Assembly: GCA_030609785.1 (NCBI GenBank)
Contig: JAUWTC010000205.1
Span: 1 to 5,571 of the forward strand
From: Holophagae bacterium
GTDB lineage: Bacteria > Acidobacteriota > Thermoanaerobaculia > Thermoanaerobaculales > Sulfomarinibacteraceae
Direction: 5' to 3'
Length of the DNA stretch: 5,571 nucleotides
Of this stretch, positions 1 through 5,571 are shown one piece after another. The position numbers and the translations under genes were made by a program. How positions within the stretch are numbered: the first letter of the stretch is position 1; each line of letters starts with the position of its first letter. The notes beneath the pieces were generated by a model, which was given only the letters and a program-made list of their open reading frames with translations, had not been told where the DNA came from and did no database searches.

Positions 1-1
1 C

Positions 2-568
2 GGCGTCGCCCTCCATATCATCTCAACCGGCCTTGATGTCCGAACCCAAGAAGAGTACGACCGGATCAGAGATCGTCTTGGCGCCGAGTGGTTGGATCGT
101 TTCCATCAACTCTTCTACTGGACCAGGCATCGCCTGAGGGGCGACGACCCCGAATGTTGGCTCAGCCTCCACAGGACCTATCCATCGTTCACTGAGCTGC
201 TCGAGCTCCACCGGCAGCGCGCCACTCTCGCCATCGTGACCGCCAAGGACGGCGAATCGGTCAGGCTCCTGTTGACGCATTTTGGGATTGACCGGCTTTT
301 CCGCGATGAACTGATCCTTGACAAGGAGACGGGCGTTGCCAAGACCGCACATCTCCAAATCCTGGCGGACCGCGTCGGATGCGAGCCGGCCCGGATCACC
401 TTTGTCGATGACAAACTCAATCATCTTCAAGCCACCGCCCCCCTCGGCGTCAGGGGTGTCCTGGCCGCGTGGGGTCACAATACGCCCCGGGAACACGAGG
501 CCGCCCGGGAAGCGGGATTTGCAGTCGCGACTCTCGACACAGCGGAGTCGGTTCTTTTCCATTCGTGA
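2..568 (+). CDS. HAD-superfamily hydrolase, 5' partial (phosphoglycolate-phosphatase-like)
   Basis: The frame is open from the left edge to TGA at 566-568, giving 188 visible residues; the true start lies outside the window. An in-frame TTG at 92 is not a convincing start, because the 30 residues before it continue the same helical, cap-like sequence. HAD core motifs are visible in order: motif II in LAIVTAKD (Thr about visible residue 80), the motif III lysine in TGVAKTAHL (about 114), and the motif IV acidic pair in ITFVDDKLNHL (about 136-137). Motif I (DxDGT), which holds the nucleophilic Asp, must lie upstream. Proteins of this family are mostly cytoplasmic phosphatases acting on small phosphorylated metabolites, with Mg2+ held by the motif I and IV aspartates. 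The charged segment before motif II would be the helical cap that selects substrate. The substrate cannot be told. The next gene is 114 bp downstream, so an operon link is uncertain. Confidence 0.85.
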   Translation, partial: GVALHIISTGLDVRTQEEYDRIRDRLGAEWLDRFHQLFYWTRHRLRGDDPECWLSLHRTYPSFTELLELHRQRATLAIVTAKDGESVRLLLTHFGIDRLFRDELILDKETGVAKTAHLQILADRVGCEPARITFVDDKLNHLQATAPLGVRGVLAAWGHNTPREHEAAREAGFAVATLDTAESVLFHS

Positions 569-621
569 AAACCGCGCCGGCATCAGGCGCCATCCCCTAT
601 CCTCCCCGGATGTGTGGCCCG

Positions 622-645
622 TAGGGGCACGGCGTGCCGTGCCCG
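622..645 (+). repeat. REP-like palindrome, copy 1
   Basis: A near-perfect palindrome lies between the HAD gene and the exonuclease gene. The arms GGGCACGGC (625-633) and GCCGTGCCC (636-644) are exact reverse complements around a GT centre. It is preceded by GTAG, so the left end reads GTAGGGGC. The same framework (G..GG.GC, then GTG, ending GCCC) occurs twice more at 3245-3306. No T-run follows, so it is not an obvious intrinsic terminator. Short GC-rich palindromes of this sort often occur as dispersed intergenic repeats. Confidence 0.6.
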
Positions 646-670
646 TGTAAGCCCTCCGTGCCGGAACGGC

Positions 671-676
671 TACAAT
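671..676 (+). promoter_or_regulatory. Weak -10-like box just before the exonuclease start
   Basis: TACAAT matches the sigma-70 -10 consensus at five of six bases and ends only 6 nt before the chosen ATG at 683. If used, transcription would begin at or next to the start codon and the mRNA would be nearly leaderless. That would fit the lack of a good Shine-Dalgarno sequence before this gene; GGAACGG at 663-669 is 13 nt away. The bases about 17 bp upstream (648-653, TAAGCC) do not resemble a -35 box, so support is thin. Confidence 0.25.
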
Positions 677-682
677 GCCGCG

Positions 683-1477
683 ATGAGCAAGAACAACACC
701 ATCAGCTTGATTAGTTGGAACGTCAACGGTCTGCGCGCCTGCACCCGGAAGGGCTTCCCGGATTGGCTCAGGCAGGCCCAACCGGACATCATGGGGCTGC
801 AGGAGGTTCGGGCCTTGCCCGGACAATTGGACCCCGAGGCACGCCAACCCCAGGGCTACACCACATGGTTTCACCCCGCGGAGAAGAAGGGTTACTCCGG
901 CGTCGCCCTCTACTCCAAGACTGAGCCGGGCAGCGTCATCCTCGGTGGACTCGGCGAGGAGCGGTTCAACTCCGAAGGTCGTCTGATCATCGCCGACTAC
1001 GGCGATTTTCTTTTTTACACGGGTTACTTCCCCAACGGCGGCAATGATCTGTCCCGGGTGCCGTACAAGCTGGCCTTCTCGGAGGCCGTGCTGCAGCATG
1101 CCGAAGAGCAGCGTCGGCAGGGGCGTTCGGTCATTATCTGCGGCGACGTCAACACCGCCCACGAAGAGATCGACCTGGCCAACCCCAAGACCAATACGAA
1201 GAATACCGGCTTCCTGCCGGAAGAAAGAGCATGGGTCTCCCGCTTCCTCGACCACGGCTGGATCGACCTCTTCAGAGAACGGCACCCCGGCGAGAAGGGT
1301 CACTACACCTGGTGGTCCAACCGTCCAGGAGTTCGCCAGCGCAACATCGGTTGGCGGATCGACTACTTCTTCATCTCGCCGGATCTCAGAGACCGCGTGG
1401 TCGAGATCAAACACCACCCCGACGTCATGGGTTCGGACCACTGCCCGATTGAGTTGGTGTTGAGCGCAGGAACTTGA
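683..1477 (+). CDS. xth: Exodeoxyribonuclease III (ExoA/Xth, AP endonuclease family)
   Basis: This 264-residue protein belongs to the exonuclease III / APE1 family of Mg2+-dependent phosphodiesterases (EEP fold). They cut DNA 5' of abasic sites and trim 3' ends in base excision repair in the cytoplasm. The family motifs and catalytic residues are all present: N13 in ISWNVNGLRA, E41 in GLQEVRA, Y115 in GYFPNGG, D155 and N157 in GDVNTAHEEIDLANPK, D227 in GWRIDYFFIS, and D252-H253 in GSDHCPIEL. Length and motif wording (GWRIDYF, HEEIDLANPK) match the Bacillus ExoA subgroup better than E. coli XthA. The frame is open back to 614, but those 23 extra codons are arginine-rich, overlap a palindrome and are not family-like, so ATG 683 is preferred. 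The stop TGA at 1475-1477 lies inside a heptamer repeat. Regulation is unclear. The function call is firm; the exact start is slightly less so. Confidence 0.95.
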   Translation: MSKNNTISLISWNVNGLRACTRKGFPDWLRQAQPDIMGLQEVRALPGQLDPEARQPQGYTTWFHPAEKKGYSGVALYSKTEPGSVILGGLGEERFNSEGRLIIADYGDFLFYTGYFPNGGNDLSRVPYKLAFSEAVLQHAEEQRRQGRSVIICGDVNTAHEEIDLANPKTNTKNTGFLPEERAWVSRFLDHGWIDLFRERHPGEKGHYTWWSNRPGVRQRNIGWRIDYFFISPDLRDRVVEIKHHPDVMGSDHCPIELVLSAGT

Positions 1478-1502
1478 TACTCGATACTTGATACTCGATA
1501 CT
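1473..1502 (+). repeat. Tandem heptamer repeat (CTTGATA/CTCGATA)
   Basis: A 14-bp unit, CTTGATACTCGATA, is present twice without mismatch (1473-1486 and 1487-1500) and is followed by CT. Each unit consists of two heptamers differing at one base (CTTGATA, CTCGATA), giving four heptamers in a row. The first heptamer supplies the TGA stop codon of the exonuclease gene. The array is flanked by GGAAC (1469-1473, overlapping the first base of the array) and GTTCC (1504-1508), which are reverse complements. The array itself does not fold into a hairpin. No function is evident; it resembles a simple-sequence or dispersed intergenic repeat. Confidence 0.75.
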
Positions 1503-1557
1503 GGTTCCATCAGTCCCAACACGTCGACCTGATATTCCGTGTCGGTCGCTGTTTCAT

Positions 1558-1563
1558 AGGGAG
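1558..1563 (+). promoter_or_regulatory. Ribosome binding site of the ABC-class ATPase gene
   Basis: AGGGAG lies 6 nt upstream of ATG 1570 and is a good Shine-Dalgarno match at ideal spacing. It decides between the ATG at 1570 and the in-frame TTG at 1564, which would directly abut the AGGGAG. Confidence 0.7.
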
Positions 1564-1569
1564 TTGAGC

Positions 1570-3234
1570 ATGGAGCGTCTTCGCGCAAAACTACTGGGAC
1601 TCGACGGACGCAACTACAAGGCGTACAAGGACATCCAGGGATGGGACGTCGAGTTCGGGAGGTTCAGACTCCGCATCGACCACGTCCAGGGAGATCCCTA
1701 CGCTGCGCCGTCGAGACTGAGAGTCTTCGTGCCGCTCACTGAGGCCGGGGTGCCTGGGAGGGCGCTCGAAGGCTCTGCCCGAGGGCGGGCGACCAGGGAT
1801 TTCCTGGCCCGCTCCTTTCGGCGTGCGGCCCGCCCTGAACGAGATCTCTCGATCGACGCCGGGGGCCAGACGGTCCTGGAACGAACAGCTTGCCTCCTGA
1901 CCGGTGACGACATCGAACTCCGCTTCCGCCTCGAACTCCCCGGCCGCGGCCGACGGATCATGGGCCGTCGCGCGGCCGAACTCATGTGCTCAGTTCTGCC
2001 CAAAATCGTCGAGAACTCCCTGATGGCGCCCGGACTGGACCTCGAATCCCTCGAGCGCCACTGCATCGTCGTCGAGGACCAGGTGGCTCTCCGAGCCCAG
2101 TTGGCCGATCGCGATCTTCTGGCATTCCTCGGCGATGGATCGTCTTTGCCCAGGGCGTCGGGTATCGATGACCGACCTGCAGAGGACGCCATTCTCTTGA
2201 CCTCGCCGGACTCCCTGAGGGTGACCCTTTCGGCCCCGAACTCCGGCGAGCTGTCCGGGCTCGGCATACCTCGCGGCATCACCTTGATCGTCGGCGGCGG
2301 CTTCCATGGGAAGAGCACCCTGCTCAAGGCCCTGGAAACCGGAGTGTACGACCACATCCCCGGCGACGGCCGCGAGCGTGTCGTCTCTGAACCCTCAGCC
2401 GTCAAGATCCGGGCCGAGGACGGGCGATCAGTCTCCGGCGTTGATATTTCCGACTTCATCGGCAGCCTGCCTGGAGGCCGGACCACCGTGAGTTTCTCAA
2501 CCGATCTGGCCTCAGGCTCGACATCCCAGGCCGCGACGTTGGTTGAGGCCCTGGAGGTTGGCGCCCGATCCGTTTTCTTGGACGAGGACACCTCTGCGAC
2601 CAACTTCATGATTCGGGACCAACGCATGCAGACCCTGGTTGCCAAGACCTCCGAGCCGATCACTCCCTTCCTCGACCGGATTCGCGAACTCCGGGACACT
2701 CTCGGTGTCTCGACCGTCCTGGTCATGGGCGGCTCCGGAGATTATTTCGACCACGCCGACACCGTCATCCAAATGGACGCCTACCGCCCACTGGACGTCA
2801 CGGCTGATGCCCATAGCATCGCCCGAACCCACCAAACCGGCCGGTCCGAAGAACACGCGAATCCTTTGAGACAGCCGCAACCGAGGTCCCTGAAACGAAA
2901 AACCATCAAGCCGGAGCGCAAACCCGGCGTAGCCAAAATCGGAGTTCGAGGTCTCGACACCCTGATCGTCGGCCGAACGGACATCGACCTCCGCGCCGTG
3001 GAACAGCTGGTCGACCCCTGTCAACTCCGCTCGGTTGGTTGGATCCTCGCCCATCTATCAAAGGCCGGCAGAGACACCGTGCACCCAATCCCTGAAATCC
3101 ACCGACTACTGGATGAACTCAAGGGGACCGCATGGGACAGCCTGACCGGCCACCCCGACGGCGACCTCTCCCTGCCGCGAGTCGCCGAAGTGATGGCCGC
3201 ACTGAATCGTCTGCGCGGAGTTCGGATGGACTAG
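1570..3234 (+). CDS. Predicted ATPase of the ABC class (PF09818/COG3044-like)
   Basis: A 554-residue soluble protein with no signal peptide or membrane segment. The N-terminal ~230 residues (YKAYKDIQGW, FRLRIDHVQGDPYAAPSRLRV) match my recollection of the N-terminal part of this family. The ABC-type nucleotide-binding core follows: Walker A GGGFHGKST at 242-250 (K248), an ABC-signature-like ASGSTSQA at 314-321, and Walker B FLDED at 336-340 (D338-E339) followed by TSATN. A family-typical VLVMGGSGDYFDHADTVI then occupies the usual switch region. The C-terminus holds a basic linker (SLKRKTIKPERKP) and the conserved GLDTLIVGRTDIDLRAVEQL block. Bacterial members have no settled function. A trypanosome relative, the RNA-editing factor MRB1590, has this fold with an RNA-binding pore, so nucleic-acid binding is plausible but inferred. 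It lies 92 bp after the exonuclease gene and has its own ribosome binding site; the neighbours give no firm clue to its role. Confidence 0.88.
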   Translation: MERLRAKLLGLDGRNYKAYKDIQGWDVEFGRFRLRIDHVQGDPYAAPSRLRVFVPLTEAGVPGRALEGSARGRATRDFLARSFRRAARPERDLSIDAGGQTVLERTACLLTGDDIELRFRLELPGRGRRIMGRRAAELMCSVLPKIVENSLMAPGLDLESLERHCIVVEDQVALRAQLADRDLLAFLGDGSSLPRASGIDDRPAEDAILLTSPDSLRVTLSAPNSGELSGLGIPRGITLIVGGGFHGKSTLLKALETGVYDHIPGDGRERVVSEPSAVKIRAEDGRSVSGVDISDFIGSLPGGRTTVSFSTDLASGSTSQAATLVEALEVGARSVFLDEDTSATNFMIRDQRMQTLVAKTSEPITPFLDRIRELRDTLGVSTVLVMGGSGDYFDHADTVIQMDAYRPLDVTADAHSIARTHQTGRSEEHANPLRQPQPRSLKRKTIKPERKPGVAKIGVRGLDTLIVGRTDIDLRAVEQLVDPCQLRSVGWILAHLSKAGRDTVHPIPEIHRLLDELKGTAWDSLTGHPDGDLSLPRVAEVMAALNRLRGVRMD

Positions 3235-3244
3235 GCGGTCCGAG

Positions 3245-3272
3245 GCGGGCGGGCACAGGGACCCGCTCCTTC
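3245..3272 (-). repeat. REP-like palindrome, copy 2 (inverted relative to copies 1 and 3)
   Basis: Read on the minus strand, this follows the same plan as copies 1 and 3: GAAGGAGC, then GGGTCCCT, then GTG, then CCCGCCC. The stem pairs 3247-3253 with 3262-3268 (seven pairs, one of them G-T) around an 8-nt loop. It starts about 10 nt after the ATPase stop codon. It stands head to head with copy 3, separated by roughly 8 nt, so the two form a REP-pair (BIME-like) arrangement. Confidence 0.5.
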
Positions 3273-3280
3273 GGATGATT

Positions 3281-3306
3281 GTCGGGGCGGCCCCCCGTGG
3301 CCGCCC
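3281..3306 (+). repeat. REP-like palindrome, copy 3
   Basis: The arms GGGCGGCC (3285-3292) and GGCCGCCC (3299-3306) are exact reverse complements around a 6-nt CCCCGT loop, and the left end reads GTCGGGGC. It shares the GTNGGGGC...GTG...GCCC framework with copy 1 at 622-645. AAAA, not a T-run, follows on the + strand, so a role as an intrinsic terminator of the ATPase gene is doubtful, although the strong hairpin could still stabilise the 3' end of its transcript. Confidence 0.6.
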
Positions 3307-3436
3307 AAAATTCGACCACTACCGGAACACACCAAAGCAGGAAACGTTCCTGATATGTATTTCTCAATATCTTTTCTGAAACCGAGTATCGTCAATAAAC
3401 GAAGGCATTGTCAGAAGTCCCAATTTCCTGAATTAC

Positions 3437-3454
3437 TTGTGAAGTATTTCACAA
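3437..3454. promoter_or_regulatory. CRP/FNR-family operator (perfect palindrome)
   Basis: TTGTGAAGTATTTCACAA is a perfect inverted repeat with 7-bp arms and a 4-bp centre. It contains the full CRP core TGTGA-N6-TCACA (3438-3442 and 3449-3453). It sits in the AT-rich part of the gap before the barrel gene. Its centre (between 3445 and 3446) lies about 72 bp upstream of the start predicted from the TTGACA/TTCAAT promoter, close to the usual class I activator position. A CRP-type rather than FNR-type regulator fits better, since FNR sites read TTGAT-N4-ATCAA. Confidence 0.65.
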
Positions 3455-3482
3455 CTTTTTATGAAAACTTGCTCATTTGTTC

Positions 3483-3511
3483 TTGACAAACATGAATGAG
3501 AGGCGTTCAAT
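3483..3511 (+). promoter_or_regulatory. Sigma-70-type promoter candidate for the barrel operon
   Basis: A perfect -35 box TTGACA (3483-3488) and a TTCAAT -10-like box (3506-3511, four of six matches) are separated by exactly 17 bp. Transcription would begin near 3517-3519, immediately before the ATG at 3521. The weak -10 box together with the upstream CRP-type palindrome suits an activator-dependent promoter. A second pair, TTGTGA (3437-3442) and TATGAA (3460-3465), also has 17-bp spacing. It overlaps the palindrome, and a regulator bound there would block it. Confidence 0.5.
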
Positions 3512-3520
3512 GGGTCTGTC

Positions 3521-5515
3521 ATGGGAATGTCACCAAGCGCCACCCGCCCACCCCGCCCCTTCCTTCCGTTCTCAGAGTACTGCGCACCTTTCAGGGAGCT
3601 TCTCAGAACGGAACATCCCAAACGCGTCAAAAATCCATGCCTGGCCTTAGCTGCCCTGGTGGTATTAGGTGCGCTCGGCTTGCCACAGCCGGCCCTGTGC
3701 CAAGAGTGGAGCGGCACCATCGATTTGGCCTACGGCTGGATGGATACGACCGGCAATCCAGACACCTTCAGGACCCAGTACAACCTCGACAGCGGATTCT
3801 CGTTGGATCAGTTGGACCTGGATTACCGCGGCGAGGGTTCCCTTGAACATTTTTCACTCGAAGCGTGGGGCTGGGGCGATGCCGAACCGGCAGAGAGTTT
3901 CCGACTCGGCCTGGAATTCACCCCGGGGCTGCAGGTTGAGCTTGAGTATCGAAACAATCAGAGCTTCTTCGGCCTTGCCGGTTCCGATCTCGCAGGCCGC
4001 CGAGATCAATGGGACCTCAGCCGATGGCGAGGCAATGTGGTATGGACAGGATGGGAAAACTGGACCATCGGTCTCGAGTTGAGGCGCGTCGACCGGGACG
4101 GCAGGATCTATCGACCCCATTACGGACTGAACGAACTCTATCCTCTGGGCATCGACCTCGACGAGACGATGAGCGAGTTCGGTATCCGGGTCGAAAACAG
4201 AAGCCTGCCTGTCCGGCTGGTCTTCGAACAGACCTGGGCACAGTACGAACGTACAAACCGGCCTTTTGTTGCCGGCGACCAGGCAATTTCAAACCCCGAT
4301 GATCCCGACCTCTTTGCCGGTATCGGCAGCACCGCCGTGGACGAGCAAGACGTACCGACCAGTTCCTTGACCGCATCCTGGGGGACCGATCGCTGGGAGG
4401 GCGTGGCCACTGTGTTGTATTCGAACGCGGAGTTGGAATCGGGCGCCGATTCCGACGGACCTGCCACCATATGGGAGACCTACGACATCGGCGGAGGCGC
4501 CATCGGCACAACCTCTTGGGTTGACGAAGTCGTCGGCTCCACCCAGATGGACAGCTTGGTCGGCGCCCTTCGGCTCGGATTCCGCCTCGCATCGGCGTGG
4601 ACTCTCCGCCTCGGAGGCTCTTACCGAGACGCCTCTGCGGATTCCTCCCTCCTCGGCCGTCGCCTGCTTCATACCGTCAACCCGGCGGGCCAGGTTTTCG
4701 AACTCGAAGGCCCCGTTGACGAAAACGGTTATTACGATTTCACCGACTCAGACATTCGCCTGACCCTGGACTGGAACAGAGGCGCCTGGAGCCTATGGGG
4801 CGGCGCTTTCATGGCTGGGCGCGACGTTGCCTGGCGGTTGACGACGGACGGTTCCCAGGTCGCAGTCAAACGCGACAGTGATGGCTTTCTCGGGGGCGTT
4901 GCCTGGTCCTCGACGGGCGGCATCGACGCCTCGGTTGAGTATGAAAATGGAACATTCGAGCGGTATGTTTTTCGCACGGACCCGGAAAATGTTGACCGCC
5001 TGACGGCACGACTCCGGGCCAGGCTCGGCGGCGGCTGGAATCTCAACTTCCACGGGCGTTGTGAACAAGCCGACAACCCTGACGAGGTCGCAGCACTGGA
5101 CCGCGATTCAAAGGCGCACGGGCTTGGGCTCGGCTGGGCGTCTTCTGAGGGCCATCATTCCTTCGGCCTCAACCTGGATCAGGTCTCGCTCGACAGCCAC
5201 GTCGACCTCGTTCTTCCGGACGGCGAATCGGGTGTATCGATCTACGACCTCGATTTGTTGACCGCAACAATCTTCGGACATTCCGACCTCGGTCGTATCC
5301 ACCTGCAAGGCTCGGCCACCTACACGTCGGACAGTGGCGACACCTGGCCGGTTGACGCGTGGAACGCGGTCGCCCGTATCGGATACGACCTCAGCGACGC
5401 CACCCGGATCGGCGCCTTTATCCAGTACTGGGACTACGACGAAGAACTGGCCGCTGTCGACGATTTCACAGGCACTCGCTATGGCCTCTCTCTCAGATGG
5501 AGTTTCACCCGATGA
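3521..5515 (+). CDS. Outer-membrane beta-barrel protein, MtrB/PioB-like
   Basis: A 664-residue exported protein. Residues 34-60 form a signal peptide: the basic KRVKN stretch, the hydrophobic LALAALVVLGALGL core, and likely signal peptidase I cleavage after PALC (no lipobox). The mature part is rich in Asp, Gly, Trp and Tyr. It has alternating strands separated by charged turns and ends in a strand-like YGLSLRWSF plus two residues, typical of an outer-membrane barrel. The early segment (GW, then FRTQYNLDSGFSLDQLDLDY) and the length resemble the MtrB/PioB porins that wrap a multiheme cytochrome in an electron conduit. There is no CxxCH heme motif, and the mature chain has only one Cys (about 514), so the CxxC of Shewanella MtrB is absent. 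Only ATG 3521 and 3527 are in-frame ATG starts; they leave an unusually long, proline-rich leader. The stop overlaps the next gene. It could instead be another barrel family; secretion and barrel fold are surer than MtrB identity. Confidence 0.65.
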   Translation: MGMSPSATRPPRPFLPFSEYCAPFRELLRTEHPKRVKNPCLALAALVVLGALGLPQPALCQEWSGTIDLAYGWMDTTGNPDTFRTQYNLDSGFSLDQLDLDYRGEGSLEHFSLEAWGWGDAEPAESFRLGLEFTPGLQVELEYRNNQSFFGLAGSDLAGRRDQWDLSRWRGNVVWTGWENWTIGLELRRVDRDGRIYRPHYGLNELYPLGIDLDETMSEFGIRVENRSLPVRLVFEQTWAQYERTNRPFVAGDQAISNPDDPDLFAGIGSTAVDEQDVPTSSLTASWGTDRWEGVATVLYSNAELESGADSDGPATIWETYDIGGGAIGTTSWVDEVVGSTQMDSLVGALRLGFRLASAWTLRLGGSYRDASADSSLLGRRLLHTVNPAGQVFELEGPVDENGYYDFTDSDIRLTLDWNRGAWSLWGGAFMAGRDVAWRLTTDGSQVAVKRDSDGFLGGVAWSSTGGIDASVEYENGTFERYVFRTDPENVDRLTARLRARLGGGWNLNFHGRCEQADNPDEVAALDRDSKAHGLGLGWASSEGHHSFGLNLDQVSLDSHVDLVLPDGESGVSIYDLDLLTATIFGHSDLGRIHLQGSATYTSDSGDTWPVDAWNAVARIGYDLSDATRIGAFIQYWDYDEELAAVDDFTGTRYGLSLRWSFTR

Positions 5516-5571
5516 CCCGATGTTTTCTCCCCGCTCTGCTGCTGATGATGACGGTCGGCCCCCTCCTCGCC
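5512..5571 (+). CDS. Start of an exported protein, 3' partial (signal peptide only)
   Basis: ATG at 5512 overlaps the TGA of the barrel gene (ATGA, 5512-5515) and the frame stays open to the window end, giving 20 residues. They form a typical export signal: a short basic start (MTR), then a hydrophobic core (LPALLLMM, VGPLLA). A Cys at position 4 lies too early to be a lipobox cysteine. The overlap implies translational coupling and a linked function with the barrel. Porin-cytochrome gene sets often place a multiheme c-type cytochrome next to the barrel, which makes that the leading guess, but no heme-binding motif falls inside the window. Confidence 0.7.
   Translation, partial: MTRCFLPALLLMMTVGPLLA

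Noticed and set aside
23..1588. A 521-codon open frame on the minus strand opposite the HAD and exonuclease genes
   Set aside because: It runs codon-for-codon opposite both genes. Its stops would need TTA, CTA or TCA in the sense codons, which are rare in this GC-rich coding. The sense proteins have clear family motifs; the antisense product has none.
1698..2726. A 342-codon open frame on the minus strand opposite the ATPase gene
   Set aside because: Its product is Arg/Ser/Pro-rich low-complexity sequence without a recognisable motif, typical of an antisense shadow of a GC-rich gene.
3338..3371. Possible intrinsic terminator of the ATPase gene: CAGGAA-ACG-TTCCTG hairpin and GATAT...ATATC followed by TTTT
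   Set aside because: The first stem is only six pairs with a 3-nt loop and no clean T-run. The second is a five-pair AT stem with a 10-nt loop. Neither is strong enough to call.
3460..3490. Sigma-54 promoter suggested by TTGCTC upstream of the barrel gene
   Set aside because: There is no GG at the -24 position relative to the TTGC; the bases there are a T-run.
3689..3703. Lipobox-like PALC in the barrel signal peptide
   Set aside because: The residue before Cys is Leu, not Gly, Ala or Ser, and a 600-residue barrel is not expected to be a lipoprotein. Signal peptidase I cleavage fits better.
3496..3846. A 116-codon + strand frame across the barrel gene start, considered as a frameshifted N-terminus
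   Set aside because: It lacks a hydrophobic export core and has no family-like sequence. The signal peptide and barrel are continuous in the other frame, so no frameshift is needed.
4017..4592. A 191-codon open frame on the minus strand opposite the barrel gene
   Set aside because: The product is extremely arginine-rich and contained within a continuous, well-patterned barrel frame on the other strand.

Overview
The window comes from a G+C-rich, Gram-negative bacterium. The outer-membrane beta-barrel gene at the right end requires an outer membrane, and all reading frames carry strong GC bias. The phylum cannot be fixed from the sequence. The barrel type, the scattered REP-like palindromes and the ATPase would suit an environmental deltaproteobacterium-like or Acidobacteriota-like lineage, but that is inference only. 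Every gene lies on the + strand.

Layout: (1) 2-568, the 3' part of a HAD-superfamily hydrolase whose nucleophile motif lies off the left edge. (2) A 114-bp gap with a REP-like palindrome and a weak TACAAT box. (3) 683-1477, an ExoA-type exodeoxyribonuclease III with all catalytic residues present. Its stop codon lies inside a heptamer repeat. (4) 1570-3234, a predicted ATPase of the ABC class (PF09818/COG3044 type), with its own good ribosome binding site. (5) 3235-3520, a 286-bp intergenic region. Its left half holds two REP-like palindromes in opposite orientation. Its right half is AT-rich and holds a perfect CRP-type palindrome (TGTGA-N6-TCACA), then a TTGACA / TTCAAT promoter candidate. 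(6) 3521-5515, a secreted 664-residue outer-membrane beta-barrel resembling the MtrB/PioB porin family. (7) 5512-5571, the first 20 codons of a further exported protein, overlapping the barrel stop by ATGA.

The first three genes look like ordinary housekeeping or orphan genes in the same direction, with no clear shared pathway. Exonuclease III serves DNA repair, and the ATPase has only a structural link to RNA binding. The right-hand part is a separate transcription unit. A CRP/FNR-superfamily regulator probably controls a barrel gene that is translationally coupled to an exported partner. If the barrel is truly MtrB/PioB-like, the partner would be expected to be a multiheme c-type cytochrome, making this the start of a porin-cytochrome conduit for electron transfer across the outer membrane. 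The window ends before any heme motif could be seen, so this remains a hypothesis.
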